Below are positions 1-8,733 of a stretch of 64,000 nucleotides of DNA, piece by piece; the first letter of the stretch is position 1, and each line of letters begins with the position of its first letter. Below the pieces are notes generated by a model that had not been told where the DNA came from, did no database searches, and was given only the letters and a program-made list of their open reading frames with translations. The translations under genes and the position numbers were made by a program. Source of the DNA: DATARH01 sp963734125 (GTDB taxonomy: Bacteria > Pseudomonadota > Alphaproteobacteria > ATCC43930 > CGMCC-115725); contig CAVTGB010000016.1 in NCBI GenBank assembly GCA_963734125.1, positions 1-64,000 of the forward strand. The letters are read 5' to 3'.

Positions 1-66
1 GAAGTGAAAATTGGCTGAACCGATCCGGAGTTCAGCTGTCTGGTCAAAGCTATTGATTTTACGTGA

Positions 67-480
67 TTATTGCAGGGACTCTGTTCGCAACCAGGATGTG
101 GAGACGGGCCCCATGAACTCGCTCGCCCATTGTTTGAGAGCGGCGCTGTCAATATCCGCGGCACGGCGCGCGATCTCGGCAACATCGATCCGGTCACCAG
201 AGTGTCGATCGCGAGCGACAAACGCGGCGGGATGTCGAGGAGCGCCGCACGGCGCGCGATCAGTGATGGCGTGCCCCCCACCGCCGCGGCTTCGCGTGGC
301 GGCAGACCAAAGCCCTCGTATTTTGAGGCGAAAATCACATAGTCAGCCTCGGCCAGGAGCTTGAATTTTTCCTTGTTTGACGGCCTTAGCATGCGAAGCG
401 CGATACCGCGCGTCTTCAGGAGTGTTTCATTGAAGGGATCGATCTTACCAATGACCGTCAAACAAGGAAATCCCAACGAG
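67..480 (-). pseudogene. Glycosyltransferase (GT-B, family 1) C-terminal remnant, frameshifted
   Basis: Read on the minus strand, about 480 down to 240 encodes the C-terminal half of a family-1 glycosyltransferase. It contains ADYVIFASKYEGFGLPPREA, which matches the nucleotide-sugar-binding core of these enzymes (aD.fv.pS.yEGFGLPplEA). Around 205-235 the homologous frame is lost, and a plausible helical tail (DRIDVAEIARRAADIDSAAL) continues in another frame to a TAA at 67-69. There is no N-terminal domain: beyond about 480 the sequence changes to an oppositely oriented transporter gene. It is best read as the truncated, frameshifted end of a sugar-transfer gene left by a rearrangement. The family call is secure from the motif; the substrate cannot be told. 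Confidence 0.6.
369..469. repeat. 15-bp perfect inverted repeat at the rearrangement scar
   Basis: TTCCTTGTTTGACGG at 369-383 is repeated in inverted orientation at 455-469, with 71 bp between. Both arms lie in the glycosyltransferase remnant, and the right arm overlaps the first codons of the FUSC-like reading frame. It could be a recombination footprint or chance. Confidence 0.6.
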
Positions 481-1170
481 ACCGGGGTCGTTGCGGCGGC
501 GCTCGAACGCGTGTTCGAGATCGCGCTCGGGAGCCTCGTCGCGCTTGGCGTAGCGCTCTTGGTGTCGCCGGCCCGCGCTGGCGACCTCCTCTGCACGGCC
601 GGAGGAGACGCGCTCGGGCTGATGGCCGAGCAGGTGCGCGCGCTGCTCGGCGGCGTCAACGCACCGGTTGATGCCGCCGCGGTGCAGAGCCTCCACGACC
701 GCATCCGCGCCGCGGTCGAGCGTGCCGCCGCCGCTGCCGACGAAGTCGATCGCGAGCGCCGCAGCTACATCACCGAGGCCCCCGACCCCGATCCTCTGGT
801 GCGCACCCTGCGCCGGCTGAGCCATGATCTGGTGATCATCGCGCGCGCCTTGACCGCGCCGCTACCGGAAGCGGTGACCGCCCGATTGGCCCAACCGGCC
901 GAGGCGATAGACGCTTCACTTTCGGCCGCGCTCGTCGCCATCGCCGCCGCGCTCGCCGGCCGCTCGGCTCCGCCCGATCTGGCCGCGGTCGCCGAGGCGC
1001 TGGCTGCATTCGAGGAGGGGCTCGCGGCATTACGGCAGCACGGCGTCACCCGCGAGCTGGCGGAGGAGGCGGTCGAGCGGATCTTCGGCCTGGCCTTCGG
1101 GTTCGAACAGCTCGGCCGCAACCTCACCGAGCTTGCCGGCCGCGTCCGCGAACTGGCGGAGCCGCGCTAG
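451..1170 (+). pseudogene. FUSC-family transporter, C-terminal part only
   Basis: This open frame gives about 239 residues. Residues about 14-38 (ALERVFEIALGSLVALGVAL) resemble the last membrane segment of FUSC/aromatic-acid-exporter proteins, where a conserved ERvxEIalGslvalaxsllv helix leads into a long cytoplasmic helical domain. The rest is Ala/Leu/Glu-rich and helical. The several N-terminal membrane helices of a complete exporter are missing. The first dozen codons are antisense to glycosyltransferase sequence, so the ATG at 451 is fortuitous, and a longer TTG start at 361 is no better. Function as a transporter is very unlikely. The family assignment rests on the helix pattern, so confidence is moderate. 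Confidence 0.5.
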
Positions 1171-1256
1171 CGACCGGGCAACCTCACCGCTATTTTCCCC
1201 CGTGCCAGCGCCGCGCGATGGGGTACGATCCGCCGAATTTCACCGGGGAGGACGCA

Positions 1257-2516
1257 ATGCTGAGGTCGCGCTGGTTGATCGCATCGCTGTTCGCGGCTGC
1301 CGGGCTGGCACTGACGAGCCCGCCACCCGCATCCGCGGCGGAGCCGATCAAGATCGGTTTCGGCATGGGACTGACCGGGGGCCTGGCGGCCAGCGGCAAG
1401 GCCGCCGTCTTGGGGATGAAGATCTGGGAGGACGAGATTAACGCCAAGGGCGGGCTCCTCGGCCGCCCGGTTAAGCTCGTTTATTACGACGACCAGAGCA
1501 ACCCGGCGACGGTGCCGGGAATTTTCACCAAGCTCCTCGATGTCGACAAGGTCGATCTGGTCACCGGCGACTACGGCACCAACCTCCTGGCGCCGGCGAT
1601 GCCGGTTGTGATGCAGCACAAGATGACGTTTTTCGCCCTGTTCGGGCTCGACGTGAACCACGAATTCCACTACCCGAAATATTTCTCGATGACTCCAGTC
1701 GGCGGCCCGGACCCGGCGGTCACCTTCTCCAAGGGGTTCTTCGAGTTGGCGATGGCGCAGAACCCCAAGCCGAAGACCTTGGCGATCGTCGCCGCCGACG
1801 CCGAATTTCCGCACACTGCCGCGGACGGCGCGCGCAAGAGCGCCAAGGCGGCCGGGCTCCAGATCGTCTACGACAAGAACTATCCGCCGGCGACGACCGA
1901 CTACACCCCGATTGTCCGTGCCGTCGATGCGACCAATCCCGATATCGTCCTCAGTCTGTCCTATCCGCCCGATGCCGTCGGCATGGTGCGTGCCGCCAAC
2001 GAAGTCGGCCTCAAGGCCAAGATCTTCGGTGGCGGTCTGGTCGGGCTGCAATACGCCTCGATCAAACAGCAGCTCGGCTCCCAGCTCAACGGCATCATCA
2101 ATTACGATTTCTGGGAGCCGGCCAAGACCCTGGTATTTCCCGGTATCGACGCGTTCCTGAAAAAATACCAGGCGCGCGCCGCAGCCGAGGGTGTCGACCC
2201 GCTCGGCTATTACCTGCCGCCGTTTGCTTATGCCAATCTGCAGGTGCTGCAGGCAGCCGTCGAGGCCACCAAGAGCCTGGATCAGGACAAGCTTGCCGAG
2301 TGGCTGCGCACGCACACGATCCCGACGATCGTCGGCGACATCAAATACGGCGCCAACGGCGAATGGGCCGAAGGCCGAGTCTTGTTCTTGCAGTTCCACG
2401 ACGTCAAGGGCAGTGACCTCGATCAGTGGAAGGACGACAGCAGGCAGACCATCCTGTGGCCGTCGCAATACGCCACCGGAAAGGCGATCTATCCCTATGC
2501 CGAGGCGAAGAAATAG
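1257..2516 (+). CDS. ABC transporter periplasmic substrate-binding protein (branched-chain amino acid type)
   Basis: A 419-residue periplasmic binding protein of the LivJ/LivK family. An N-terminal signal peptide ends near ASA27. The mature part begins EPIKIGFGMGLTGGLAASGK and goes on to GLLGRPVKLVYYDDQSNP, the usual first lobe. These proteins hand small molecules (amino acids, but also many aromatic or amide compounds) to an ABC permease. No permease or ATPase genes lie nearby, so the ligand is unknown. The start is placed at ATG 1257 because GGGGAGG lies five bases upstream; an in-frame ATG at 1218 has no such site and would bury the signal peptide. A monooxygenase follows 46 bp downstream on the same strand, suggesting co-transcription. 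Confidence 0.88.
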   Translation: MLRSRWLIASLFAAAGLALTSPPPASAAEPIKIGFGMGLTGGLAASGKAAVLGMKIWEDEINAKGGLLGRPVKLVYYDDQSNPATVPGIFTKLLDVDKVDLVTGDYGTNLLAPAMPVVMQHKMTFFALFGLDVNHEFHYPKYFSMTPVGGPDPAVTFSKGFFELAMAQNPKPKTLAIVAADAEFPHTAADGARKSAKAAGLQIVYDKNYPPATTDYTPIVRAVDATNPDIVLSLSYPPDAVGMVRAANEVGLKAKIFGGGLVGLQYASIKQQLGSQLNGIINYDFWEPAKTLVFPGIDAFLKKYQARAAAEGVDPLGYYLPPFAYANLQVLQAAVEATKSLDQDKLAEWLRTHTIPTIVGDIKYGANGEWAEGRVLFLQFHDVKGSDLDQWKDDSRQTILWPSQYATGKAIYPYAEAKK

Positions 2517-2562
2517 GCCCGCGCAGCCGTGGCGATCCGGGACGAAAAAGGAGTAAATCGCG

Positions 2563-3609
2563 ATGGAATTTGGCATGTTTCACCAGTTTCCGGTGGTGCC
2601 GGGACGAGCCGAGAGCGATGCCTTTGCGCAGGCCTTCGAGCAGGTCGACGCCGGCGAGCGCTACGGCCTCGACGTGATGTGGCTGGCCGAATTGCATGTC
2701 GACCCGGCGCGCTCGGTGCTGGCGGCGCCGATGACGATCGCCAGCGCCATTGCCGCGCGCACCGAGCGGATCAAGATCGGCATCGCGGTGCAGGTCTTGC
2801 CGCTGTGCCATCCCTTACGCATCGCGGAAGAAGCCGCCACGGTCGACCAGGTGAGCAAGGGCAGGCTGATATTTGGGGTCGGGCGCAGCGGGCTGCCGCG
2901 GACCTACGAGGCCTACGGCATCCCCTATGCCGAGAGCAAGGACCGCTTTGCCGAGACGCTCCACGTGATCGAGCAGGCGTGGTCGGCGCCGAAATTCTCC
3001 TTCGAGGGCAAATACTACAGCTTCGACAATGTCGCGGTGACGCCGAAGCCCTACCAAAAGACGCTGCCGCCGATTCGCGTCGCGGCCAGTAGCCCCGATA
3101 CCTTTCCCGCGATCGGCAAGCTCGGCTATCCGATTTTCGTGATGCCGCGCGGCACTTTCTCCGACATGCGGCCCTCGATCGAGAGCTACCGCGCCGCCTA
3201 TCGCGCGGCCGGCCATCCGGGGCGCGGCGAGGTCTACATGCGGGTGCCGCTCTACGTCGGCGAGACCGGGGAGCGGGCGCGCGCGGAACCCGAGCCGAGC
3301 ATCATGAAATTCTTCCGCGAGCAGGCCGCCCGCCTGCGCGCGTCGGCCAACCGGCCGGGCACCTCGGCCAGCGAGGGCCGGGCCGAGCGCGCCGCGATGC
3401 TCGACACCCTCACCTACGACGACGCGATCCGCGGCAAGATCATCATCGGCACGCCCGAACGGGTGGCCGAGCAATTGCACGCGCTCCAGGATGAGCTCGG
3501 CCTCGACGGCATTCTCGCCGAACTCAACACCGGCGGCCTCATCCCGCACGACTGCGTGGTCAACGCGCTGCGCCTTTTATGCGAAGAGGTCAAGCCGCGG
3601 TTTCATTAG
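2563..3609 (+). CDS. LLM-class flavin-dependent oxidoreductase
   Basis: A 348-residue luciferase-like monooxygenase-fold protein. It opens MEFGMFHQFPVVPG and shows the usual family landmarks: ERYGLDVMWLAELH (strand 2 region), IGIAVQVLPLCHPLRIAEEA, GRLIFGVGRS, and a C-terminal IIGTPERVAEQL segment. Members are TIM barrels that use reduced FMN (or F420) to oxygenate or oxidise varied substrates; FMNH2 comes from a separate reductase not seen here. An AAAGGAG site precedes the ATG. It lies just after the binding-protein gene and before the Rieske oxygenase, so a role in the same catabolic route is plausible but unproven. The substrate is unknown. Confidence 0.88.
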   Translation: MEFGMFHQFPVVPGRAESDAFAQAFEQVDAGERYGLDVMWLAELHVDPARSVLAAPMTIASAIAARTERIKIGIAVQVLPLCHPLRIAEEAATVDQVSKGRLIFGVGRSGLPRTYEAYGIPYAESKDRFAETLHVIEQAWSAPKFSFEGKYYSFDNVAVTPKPYQKTLPPIRVAASSPDTFPAIGKLGYPIFVMPRGTFSDMRPSIESYRAAYRAAGHPGRGEVYMRVPLYVGETGERARAEPEPSIMKFFREQAARLRASANRPGTSASEGRAERAAMLDTLTYDDAIRGKIIIGTPERVAEQLHALQDELGLDGILAELNTGGLIPHDCVVNALRLLCEEVKPRFH

Positions 3610-3640
3610 CGCGTTCCAAGTCCAGTCGCTTCAATTACTC

Positions 3641-3700
3641 GTCATGGCCGGGCCTGACCCGGCCATCCACGTGGATCCCCGGGTCAAGCCCGGGGATGAC
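3641..3700. repeat. 60-bp dispersed intergenic palindrome
   Basis: Two 30-bp arms meet at 3670/3671. The left arm starts GTCATGGCCGGGCCTGACCC and the right arm is its reverse complement with about five mismatches. It sits between stop and next start, as REP-like elements of alphaproteobacteria do, and the transcript would fold into a long hairpin. Confidence 0.8.
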
Positions 3701-3809
3701 GACTTCTTGGGGATGATTGAATTTTACGAGTACCGCCATAGGAAGGCGTTTTCAGGGCGCGCCGCGGCCGCTAAAGTAGTTGGCGATTGTCGTCGGCAGG
3801 AGGCTTCTG

Positions 3810-5105
3810 ATGGCTACTCGAGCGCCGTTCCTGAAAACCCGATATAGCGGTTACCTGCATCGCCGGGTGCCGCAGGAGGACACCGAGCTCACCCATGTCG
3901 GCCCAGAGACGCCGTGCGGCGAATACATGCGCCGCTTCTGGAACCCGGTCTGCTTCTCCGACGAACTGACCGACCTGCCGAAGCGGCTCCAGATCCTCGG
4001 CGAAGAGTTGGTGGTGTTCCGTGACCGGAGCGGCGCCGTGGGGCTCCTCGAGTTGCATTGCCCGCATCGCGGCACATCGCTCGAATTTGGCCTCGTTGGT
4101 GAGAACGGCATCCGCTGCTGCTATCACGGCTGGCTGTTTGGCGTCGACGGGGCGATCCTGGAGACCCCGGGCGAGCCCGCCAATAGCACCCTCAAGGACC
4201 GGCTCTGTCACGGCGCCTACCCGGTCCATGAGGCGCATGGCCTCGTTTTCGCCTATATGGGCCCGCCCGCCGAAATGCCGCCGTTCCCGATCTACGACAG
4301 CCTGATCCGGCCCGGCTACCGCGTCATCCCGGGCCAGAAATATTTCTATCCGTGCAACTGGCTGCAGATCCAAGACAACACGATGGATCCGACCCACACC
4401 GCATTCCTCCATACGATCGTCAGCGGGGCGATGTTCACCGAGGAGTTCGGCGTCCTGCCGGAACTCGACTACCTCGAGACCCCGATCGGCATGATCTATG
4501 TCGCGACCCGGCGGGTCGGCGACAATGTCTGGGTGCGGATGGTCGAGACCGTTCTCCCCAATCTGCAGCAGGTCGCGCCGATCTGGGAAAATGGCCGGCA
4601 GGAACGCCAGTTCAGCGGTCCGATGATGAGCCGCTGGCTGGTGCCGATGGACGATACGCACACGATGTTCATCGAACTGCGCCATGTCAGCGAGACCGAC
4701 GGCGAAACGCCCGACTGGTGGGCCGATCGCGGGCAGATGCTGCCCGGGCAGGTTGCCGCCAATTCCTATGAGGAAGGCCAGCGCCGCCCCGGCGACTTCG
4801 AGGCCCAGGTGTCGCAGCGGCCGATTGCCGTCCACAGCCTCGAACATCTGAGCGAGACCGATCGCGGCATCAGCATGTTCCGCCGGCAGATGCGGCGCGG
4901 CATACGCGCCGTGCGGGACGGCAATGATCCTGCCGGCGTTATCCGCGAGGCCGGCGCCGTGATCCCGACTTATTGCAACAATACGGTCATGCACATGCCG
5001 CCGGCGGCGAGCGAAGCGCGGGACAAGAAGACGATGCGCGAGGCTGGGCTGCGGCTCGCCAAAAGCTACCTCAATGCGCCGCCCTTGAAGATGGCCGCCG
5101 AATAG
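3810..5105 (+). CDS. Rieske non-heme iron oxygenase, alpha (terminal oxygenase) subunit
   Basis: A 431-residue ring-hydroxylating/demethylating oxygenase. The Rieske [2Fe-2S] ligands are C84-x-H86 and C103-x2-H106 (CPHRGTS ... CCYHGW). The mononuclear iron motif D-x2-H-x4-H is present as D193, H196, H201 in DPTHTAFLH. These enzymes insert oxygen into aromatic or aliphatic rings, or demethylate, taking electrons from a separate ferredoxin or reductase. No beta subunit is adjacent, which fits the single-subunit phthalate/vanillate-type (alpha-only) group; a stand-alone Rieske ferredoxin at 23.2-23.5 kb could serve it. Start ATG 3810 follows GCAGGAGG; an upstream ATG at 3780 lacks a site. Substrate unknown. 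Confidence 0.9.
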   Translation: MATRAPFLKTRYSGYLHRRVPQEDTELTHVGPETPCGEYMRRFWNPVCFSDELTDLPKRLQILGEELVVFRDRSGAVGLLELHCPHRGTSLEFGLVGENGIRCCYHGWLFGVDGAILETPGEPANSTLKDRLCHGAYPVHEAHGLVFAYMGPPAEMPPFPIYDSLIRPGYRVIPGQKYFYPCNWLQIQDNTMDPTHTAFLHTIVSGAMFTEEFGVLPELDYLETPIGMIYVATRRVGDNVWVRMVETVLPNLQQVAPIWENGRQERQFSGPMMSRWLVPMDDTHTMFIELRHVSETDGETPDWWADRGQMLPGQVAANSYEEGQRRPGDFEAQVSQRPIAVHSLEHLSETDRGISMFRRQMRRGIRAVRDGNDPAGVIREAGAVIPTYCNNTVMHMPPAASEARDKKTMREAGLRLAKSYLNAPPLKMAAE

Positions 5106-5151
5106 TTCGGCGAAGGCAGGCGAGATTGCACCGGCCGAAATCGAGTCGCCG

Positions 5152-6891
5152 ATGATCGTGTTGGGCGTTCATTTCGAGCATGATGCCGGGGCCACCCTGA
5201 TGAAGGATGGCCGGATCATCATCAACGTGGACGCCGAGCGGATCACCGGGGTGAAGCACGCCCAGGGGGTTCCCGCTGTTCAATTGGCGGTGCAGGCCGC
5301 ATTCTCCCAGAGTGGTCTGCGGCCGGAGGAAGTTTCGGCGATCGCCTATTCGGATCTGTTCGTCACCGAGCCGCGCCTGCTTGATCGCCGCACGGAAATA
5401 CAGGCGCACACGCACGGGCCAGACCTGGTTTATTCTCTGGGGGGTCTCGCCAATTCCGGCATTACCCACCTACTGCCCGCCGGCACCGCAAACTTCCGAC
5501 CCGATACCCCCGTCTTTCTCGTCTGCCATTCGATGAGCCACGCCGCGGGCGCGGCCTATATGGCGGGGTTTGCCGAGGCGTGCGGGCTGGTATTCGACGC
5601 CTATGGGACCTGCTGCGGGATGATGGGCTACAGCTACCGCGGCGGGCGTCTGCTCAGGCTCGATCAATGGCAGGATCGCTATCTGCTCGGGGCCGGGTAT
5701 CATCGGATCGGGATCATCTCGAAGGAGATCAAGGGCACCAACCACCTCGACGTTGCCGGCAAGGTCATGGGTTTGCAGGCCTATGGCCACCCGATTGCCG
5801 AATGGGTGAAGTATTTCCAGGAGAATTATTTCTCGAGCAGCGCGGAAGCGGGTTATCAAGATTATCTGCGGATGCGTACCGCGACGCGGTTCTGTGCCGA
5901 TCTGTTCCCCGGGGGATTGACCGCCGGAAGCCGCAGTGTGCACGAGAGCGAATATTGCAATCTGGTCGCGTCGATGCAGCAGGCGTTCACCTCGGTCATT
6001 GTCGAGTGCGTCGACCGCCTGACCCGGGAAACCGAGCTATCCAAGGTTTTCCTGTCGGGCGGTTGCGCCATGAACATCATCAGCAATGTGGCCGTTGCCG
6101 CCTTGCCGCGGGTGGAAACCCTGTTTGTGCCGCCCAATTGCGGCGACAGCGGGCAGGCGATGGGCGCGGCCGTACTCGCGATGCGCGCCATGACCGGAGC
6201 GCCGCTCCATCGCCCGGAGGTCACCGGCCGAGAGCGCCGAAACCCCTACACCGGTGCGGGCTTGTTGGACGATCCTGCGGTGGCCGACCTGCCTCCCGGG
6301 GTCGCCCGGAGCGGGTTCGACGGCTCGAGCCCGCGCCAGCGGGCCGAGATCGCCCGGCGCCTGATCGCCGGCGACATCATCGGCGTTGTCACCGGCCGCA
6401 GCGAAATTGGCCCGCGCGCCCTCGGCAATCGCAGCATCCTCGCGCACGCCTCGTTCCCGGAAATGAAGGACGTCATCAACGAAAAGATCAAACACCGGGA
6501 ATGGTGGCGCCCGTTCGCCCCGGTTTGCCGCCTGATCGATGCCCCGACCTATTTCGAAATGCAGGCGCCTTCGCGCTACATGCTGATGAACGATGTTGTT
6601 ATCGAAGAATGGCGCGGCGACTTGGCGGCAATCACTCACGCCGACGGCACCGCGCGGGTGCAGGTCCTCGAGAGCCGCGACGATAACGCGCTCCTGTGGG
6701 ATCTCTTGACCGAAATAGCGGCGCAGGGCGCGATCCCCGTCCTTCTCAACACCTCGTTCAATCTCGGCGGGAAGCCCTTGGCGAATACGACCGCGGAGGC
6801 GATCGAATTGCTCGCCACCAGCAGAATGGACGCGGTCATCGTCGAACAATTCGTCTTTGAAAAGTGCCGGGACCTCGCCTCGGCTCGATGA
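5152..6891 (+). CDS. O-carbamoyltransferase, NodU/CmcH family
   Basis: A 579-residue two-domain carbamoyltransferase. The N-terminal Kae1-like domain starts MIVLGVHFEHDAGATLMKDG, with CHSMSHAAGAAY near residue 125 giving the family histidines and FLSGGCAMNIISN near 300. The YrdC-like C-terminal domain contains GRSEIGPRALGNRSILA and ends with LLNTSFNLGGKPLANT. Family members move a carbamoyl group from carbamoyl phosphate, through a carbamoyl-adenylate, to a hydroxyl of a sugar, lipochitooligosaccharide or antibiotic. No Nod factor, cephamycin or aminoglycoside genes are present, so the acceptor is unknown. It lies 46 bp after the Rieske oxygenase, which could create the hydroxyl it acylates; this coupling is inference. 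Confidence 0.9.
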   Translation: MIVLGVHFEHDAGATLMKDGRIIINVDAERITGVKHAQGVPAVQLAVQAAFSQSGLRPEEVSAIAYSDLFVTEPRLLDRRTEIQAHTHGPDLVYSLGGLANSGITHLLPAGTANFRPDTPVFLVCHSMSHAAGAAYMAGFAEACGLVFDAYGTCCGMMGYSYRGGRLLRLDQWQDRYLLGAGYHRIGIISKEIKGTNHLDVAGKVMGLQAYGHPIAEWVKYFQENYFSSSAEAGYQDYLRMRTATRFCADLFPGGLTAGSRSVHESEYCNLVASMQQAFTSVIVECVDRLTRETELSKVFLSGGCAMNIISNVAVAALPRVETLFVPPNCGDSGQAMGAAVLAMRAMTGAPLHRPEVTGRERRNPYTGAGLLDDPAVADLPPGVARSGFDGSSPRQRAEIARRLIAGDIIGVVTGRSEIGPRALGNRSILAHASFPEMKDVINEKIKHREWWRPFAPVCRLIDAPTYFEMQAPSRYMLMNDVVIEEWRGDLAAITHADGTARVQVLESRDDNALLWDLLTEIAAQGAIPVLLNTSFNLGGKPLANTTAEAIELLATSRMDAVIVEQFVFEKCRDLASAR

Positions 6892-6921
6892 TTGCGCGGC
6901 GGCGGTCGTGCCGCGATTTCA

Positions 6922-7455
6922 TCAGGAGCTGGATTGCTGACCGGGTGCGTGGGGCGAAGGCGTCGTCTCGGCGCCGTTCCAGGCAACGGCAAGCGCCAAT
7001 CGGGTCAATGGCTGGAGGAATGGCTGGCCGGCGCCGTTCCAGGCGGCGGCAAGCGCCAATCTTGCTAACGCCGGCAGAGACTTCGAGCCGGTCTTCTTCA
7101 TGATCGCGGCGCGATGAGCCTCGACGGTGCGCTGGTTGATGCCGAGCCTAAAGGCGATGATCTTGCTGGGATGGCCGGCGAGGACGAGTTCCATGATCTC
7201 GCGCTCGCGTGGCGTGAGGCTCGCGACGCGATCGGCCGCGTCCTCGCGCGAGGCGAGCAGCTGGTGCAGGACCTCCTCGTGCTGGATCAACTCCTCGTTG
7301 CGATGGCGCAGCGCCTCTTCCCGGGCGAGCGCTTCGCGCAGCCGCTTATCCACGTTTGCCAGCTCGCGTTCGTAGCCGGCGGCCGTGCGGGGCGCGACGC
7401 CTTCAAACAAGGTATTCGCGGGAGGGGCTCGCTGCACGAGATGTTGAAGGGTCAT
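6922..7455 (-). CDS. FixJ/LuxR-type HTH transcriptional regulator without receiver domain
   Basis: About 177 residues. Residues 25-75 form a charged coiled coil (ELANVDKRLREALAREEALR). Residues 79-140 are a LuxR-type helix-turn-helix, LTPREREIMELVLAGHPSKI followed by NQRTVEAHRAAIMKKTGSKS, very like the output domain of FixJ. No phospho-acceptor domain is present, so activity must be controlled another way, perhaps by pairing of the coiled coil with a sensor. ATG 7455 is preferred because GAAGG lies about nine bases upstream; ATG 7464 is alternative. The C-terminus carries a 20-residue tandem duplication. It is divergent from the small-protein cluster beginning at 7708, which it may regulate. 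Confidence 0.75.
   Translation of the reverse strand: MTLQHLVQRAPPANTLFEGVAPRTAAGYERELANVDKRLREALAREEALRHRNEELIQHEEVLHQLLASREDAADRVASLTPREREIMELVLAGHPSKIIAFRLGINQRTVEAHRAAIMKKTGSKSLPALARLALAAAWNGAGQPFLQPLTRLALAVAWNGAETTPSPHAPGQQSSS
6970..7061. repeat. 60-bp-period direct duplication within the regulator's C-terminus
   Basis: A 32-bp block beginning GGCGCCGTTCCAGGC at 6970 recurs at 7030 with two mismatches. The 60-bp offset keeps the reading frame and yields the repeated peptide RLALAxAWNGA. Confidence 0.8.
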
Positions 7456-7620
7456 TGTCGTCATCCTTCGGCCACCTGGACGTTCGCTCGCACGAAATTT
7501 GCGGTGGCGGCAGCCCGCCCACATTGACCTGAAATCAACTATGTCGGCTGCCGCACATTGGGGTAGGCGTGGAACAGCGCCGTGCTCGGTACTGCGCCGC
7601 ATTAATGGCGGCCGCATCAA

Positions 7621-7646
7621 CGATCTGTACGCTGACAGACAGATCG
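7621..7646. promoter_or_regulatory. Candidate operator: 8-bp inverted repeat, 10-bp spacer
   Basis: CGATCTGT and its reverse complement ACAGATCG flank a 10-bp spacer in the divergent region between the FixJ-like regulator and the small-protein cluster. Position and symmetry suit a dimeric regulator. No experiment or family consensus ties it to one. Confidence 0.35.
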
Positions 7647-7707
7647 GCTAGTTTGCGAAATCGGGTAAGGCGAAAGGCCGCCGCCCGGAAGCAAGGAGCC
7701 GCTTGTC

Positions 7708-8019
7708 ATGCCATCGGCGGAGAAACTCCGTGCGGAGGTTCGCCGTTTGCTGGCGACGGTAGGAGATCTCGCCGATCCCCAACTGAAAAGAGAATTGGCC
7801 GGGAAGGTGGTTGTGCTCGCGCAACTGGCCGAGGCAATCGAAAGAACGACGCAACATCCCGAGCTTCTTCGAGCAACGATCGCCCGCTACCGAGCCCTGT
7901 TGACCGACGCGCCAAACGACGAAACCCTGACGAAAATTGTCGAAGAGGTTCTCGCTGACGCCGAAACACTGTGGGCGGCGCGAGCGGCGGGTGCCGACGG
8001 CTCGCAACAGACCCGATAG
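7708..8019 (+). CDS. Small soluble helical protein, function unknown
   Basis: 103 residues, no signal peptide or membrane segment, mostly amphipathic helix (EKLRAEVRRLLATVGDLADP, then ELAGKVVVLAQLAEAIER). A good AAGGAG site lies upstream of the ATG. I do not recognise a named domain; the size and helical pattern recall small accessory proteins found beside stress regulators. It is first in a run of five short (+) genes (7.7-9.6 kb) between two regulators facing away from or into the run. The gene is probably real given its ribosome-binding site and codon use. Confidence 0.6.
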   Translation: MPSAEKLRAEVRRLLATVGDLADPQLKRELAGKVVVLAQLAEAIERTTQHPELLRATIARYRALLTDAPNDETLTKIVEEVLADAETLWAARAAGADGSQQTR

Positions 8020-8177
8020 CGGCGCAAATCGCCCGCCTCGGTGCTGGCCACGCGGAGATCGGTACGTATTTTCCGGGGCTGCCCGTGGGCAGCGTCGAAT
8101 TACATCTTCAGGCGGTAGGCAGCGCACGAGCGTCAAGCCGTACGCCCAGCGCCCAGAACCCCGGAAGGAGGATTACC

Positions 8178-8687
8178 ATGCCATCCCTCACCTATTCGAT
8201 CGCAATGCCCGCGCCTTTCGCGCGCTCGGTTGCGATCGCGGCGCTGCTCGGCGCCACGATGCTCGCCAGCCCGTTCTCCCCGGCGCGCGCCGAGACCGTC
8301 GCCAACGCGCCGTTCCAGCTGGCCCAGGCCGCTCAAAGCCCGGCCGGCAAGGGCGCGACCGAGACGAAGGGCGAGACCGTTGAGCAGCGCATCACCAATC
8401 TTCACACGGCGCTGAAGATCACGCCCGCTCAGGACGCGCAATGGAACGCCGTGGCGCAGGATATGCGCGAAAATGCGGCCGCGATGGACAAGCTGGTCGC
8501 CGAAACTCGGACGACGCCTCCGCAGAGCATGACGGCGGTGGCAGATCTGCAGATGTACCAGAAGTTCGCCCAGGCGCATGTCGACGGGCTGAAGAACCTG
8601 CTTTCACACTTCGAGGCGTTTTACGCGGCGATGCCCGACGCCCAGAAGAAGGTCGCCGACGAGGTGTTCCGCTCCACCAGGCAATAA
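8178..8687 (+). CDS. Spy/CpxP-like periplasmic LTxxQ-type protein
   Basis: 169 residues. An Ala-rich signal peptide ends around residue 38 (SPARA/ETV). The mature part has EQRITNLHTALKITPAQDAQ, in which LKITPAQ corresponds to the LTxxQ signature of Spy/CpxP helical periplasmic chaperones. A second stretch, FYAAMPDAQKKVADEVF, matches the family's C-terminal helix. Proteins of this kind protect exported proteins under envelope or metal stress. ATG 8178 is chosen because AAGGAGGA lies just upstream; an in-frame start at 7971 would overlap the preceding gene and has no site. The periplasmic location is inferred from the signal peptide. Confidence 0.75.
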   Translation: MPSLTYSIAMPAPFARSVAIAALLGATMLASPFSPARAETVANAPFQLAQAAQSPAGKGATETKGETVEQRITNLHTALKITPAQDAQWNAVAQDMRENAAAMDKLVAETRTTPPQSMTAVADLQMYQKFAQAHVDGLKNLLSHFEAFYAAMPDAQKKVADEVFRSTRQ

Positions 8688-8733
8688 CGATCGCTCCGCG
8701 ACCGTGATACCACGCTCATCAGAGGAGGTCGCT

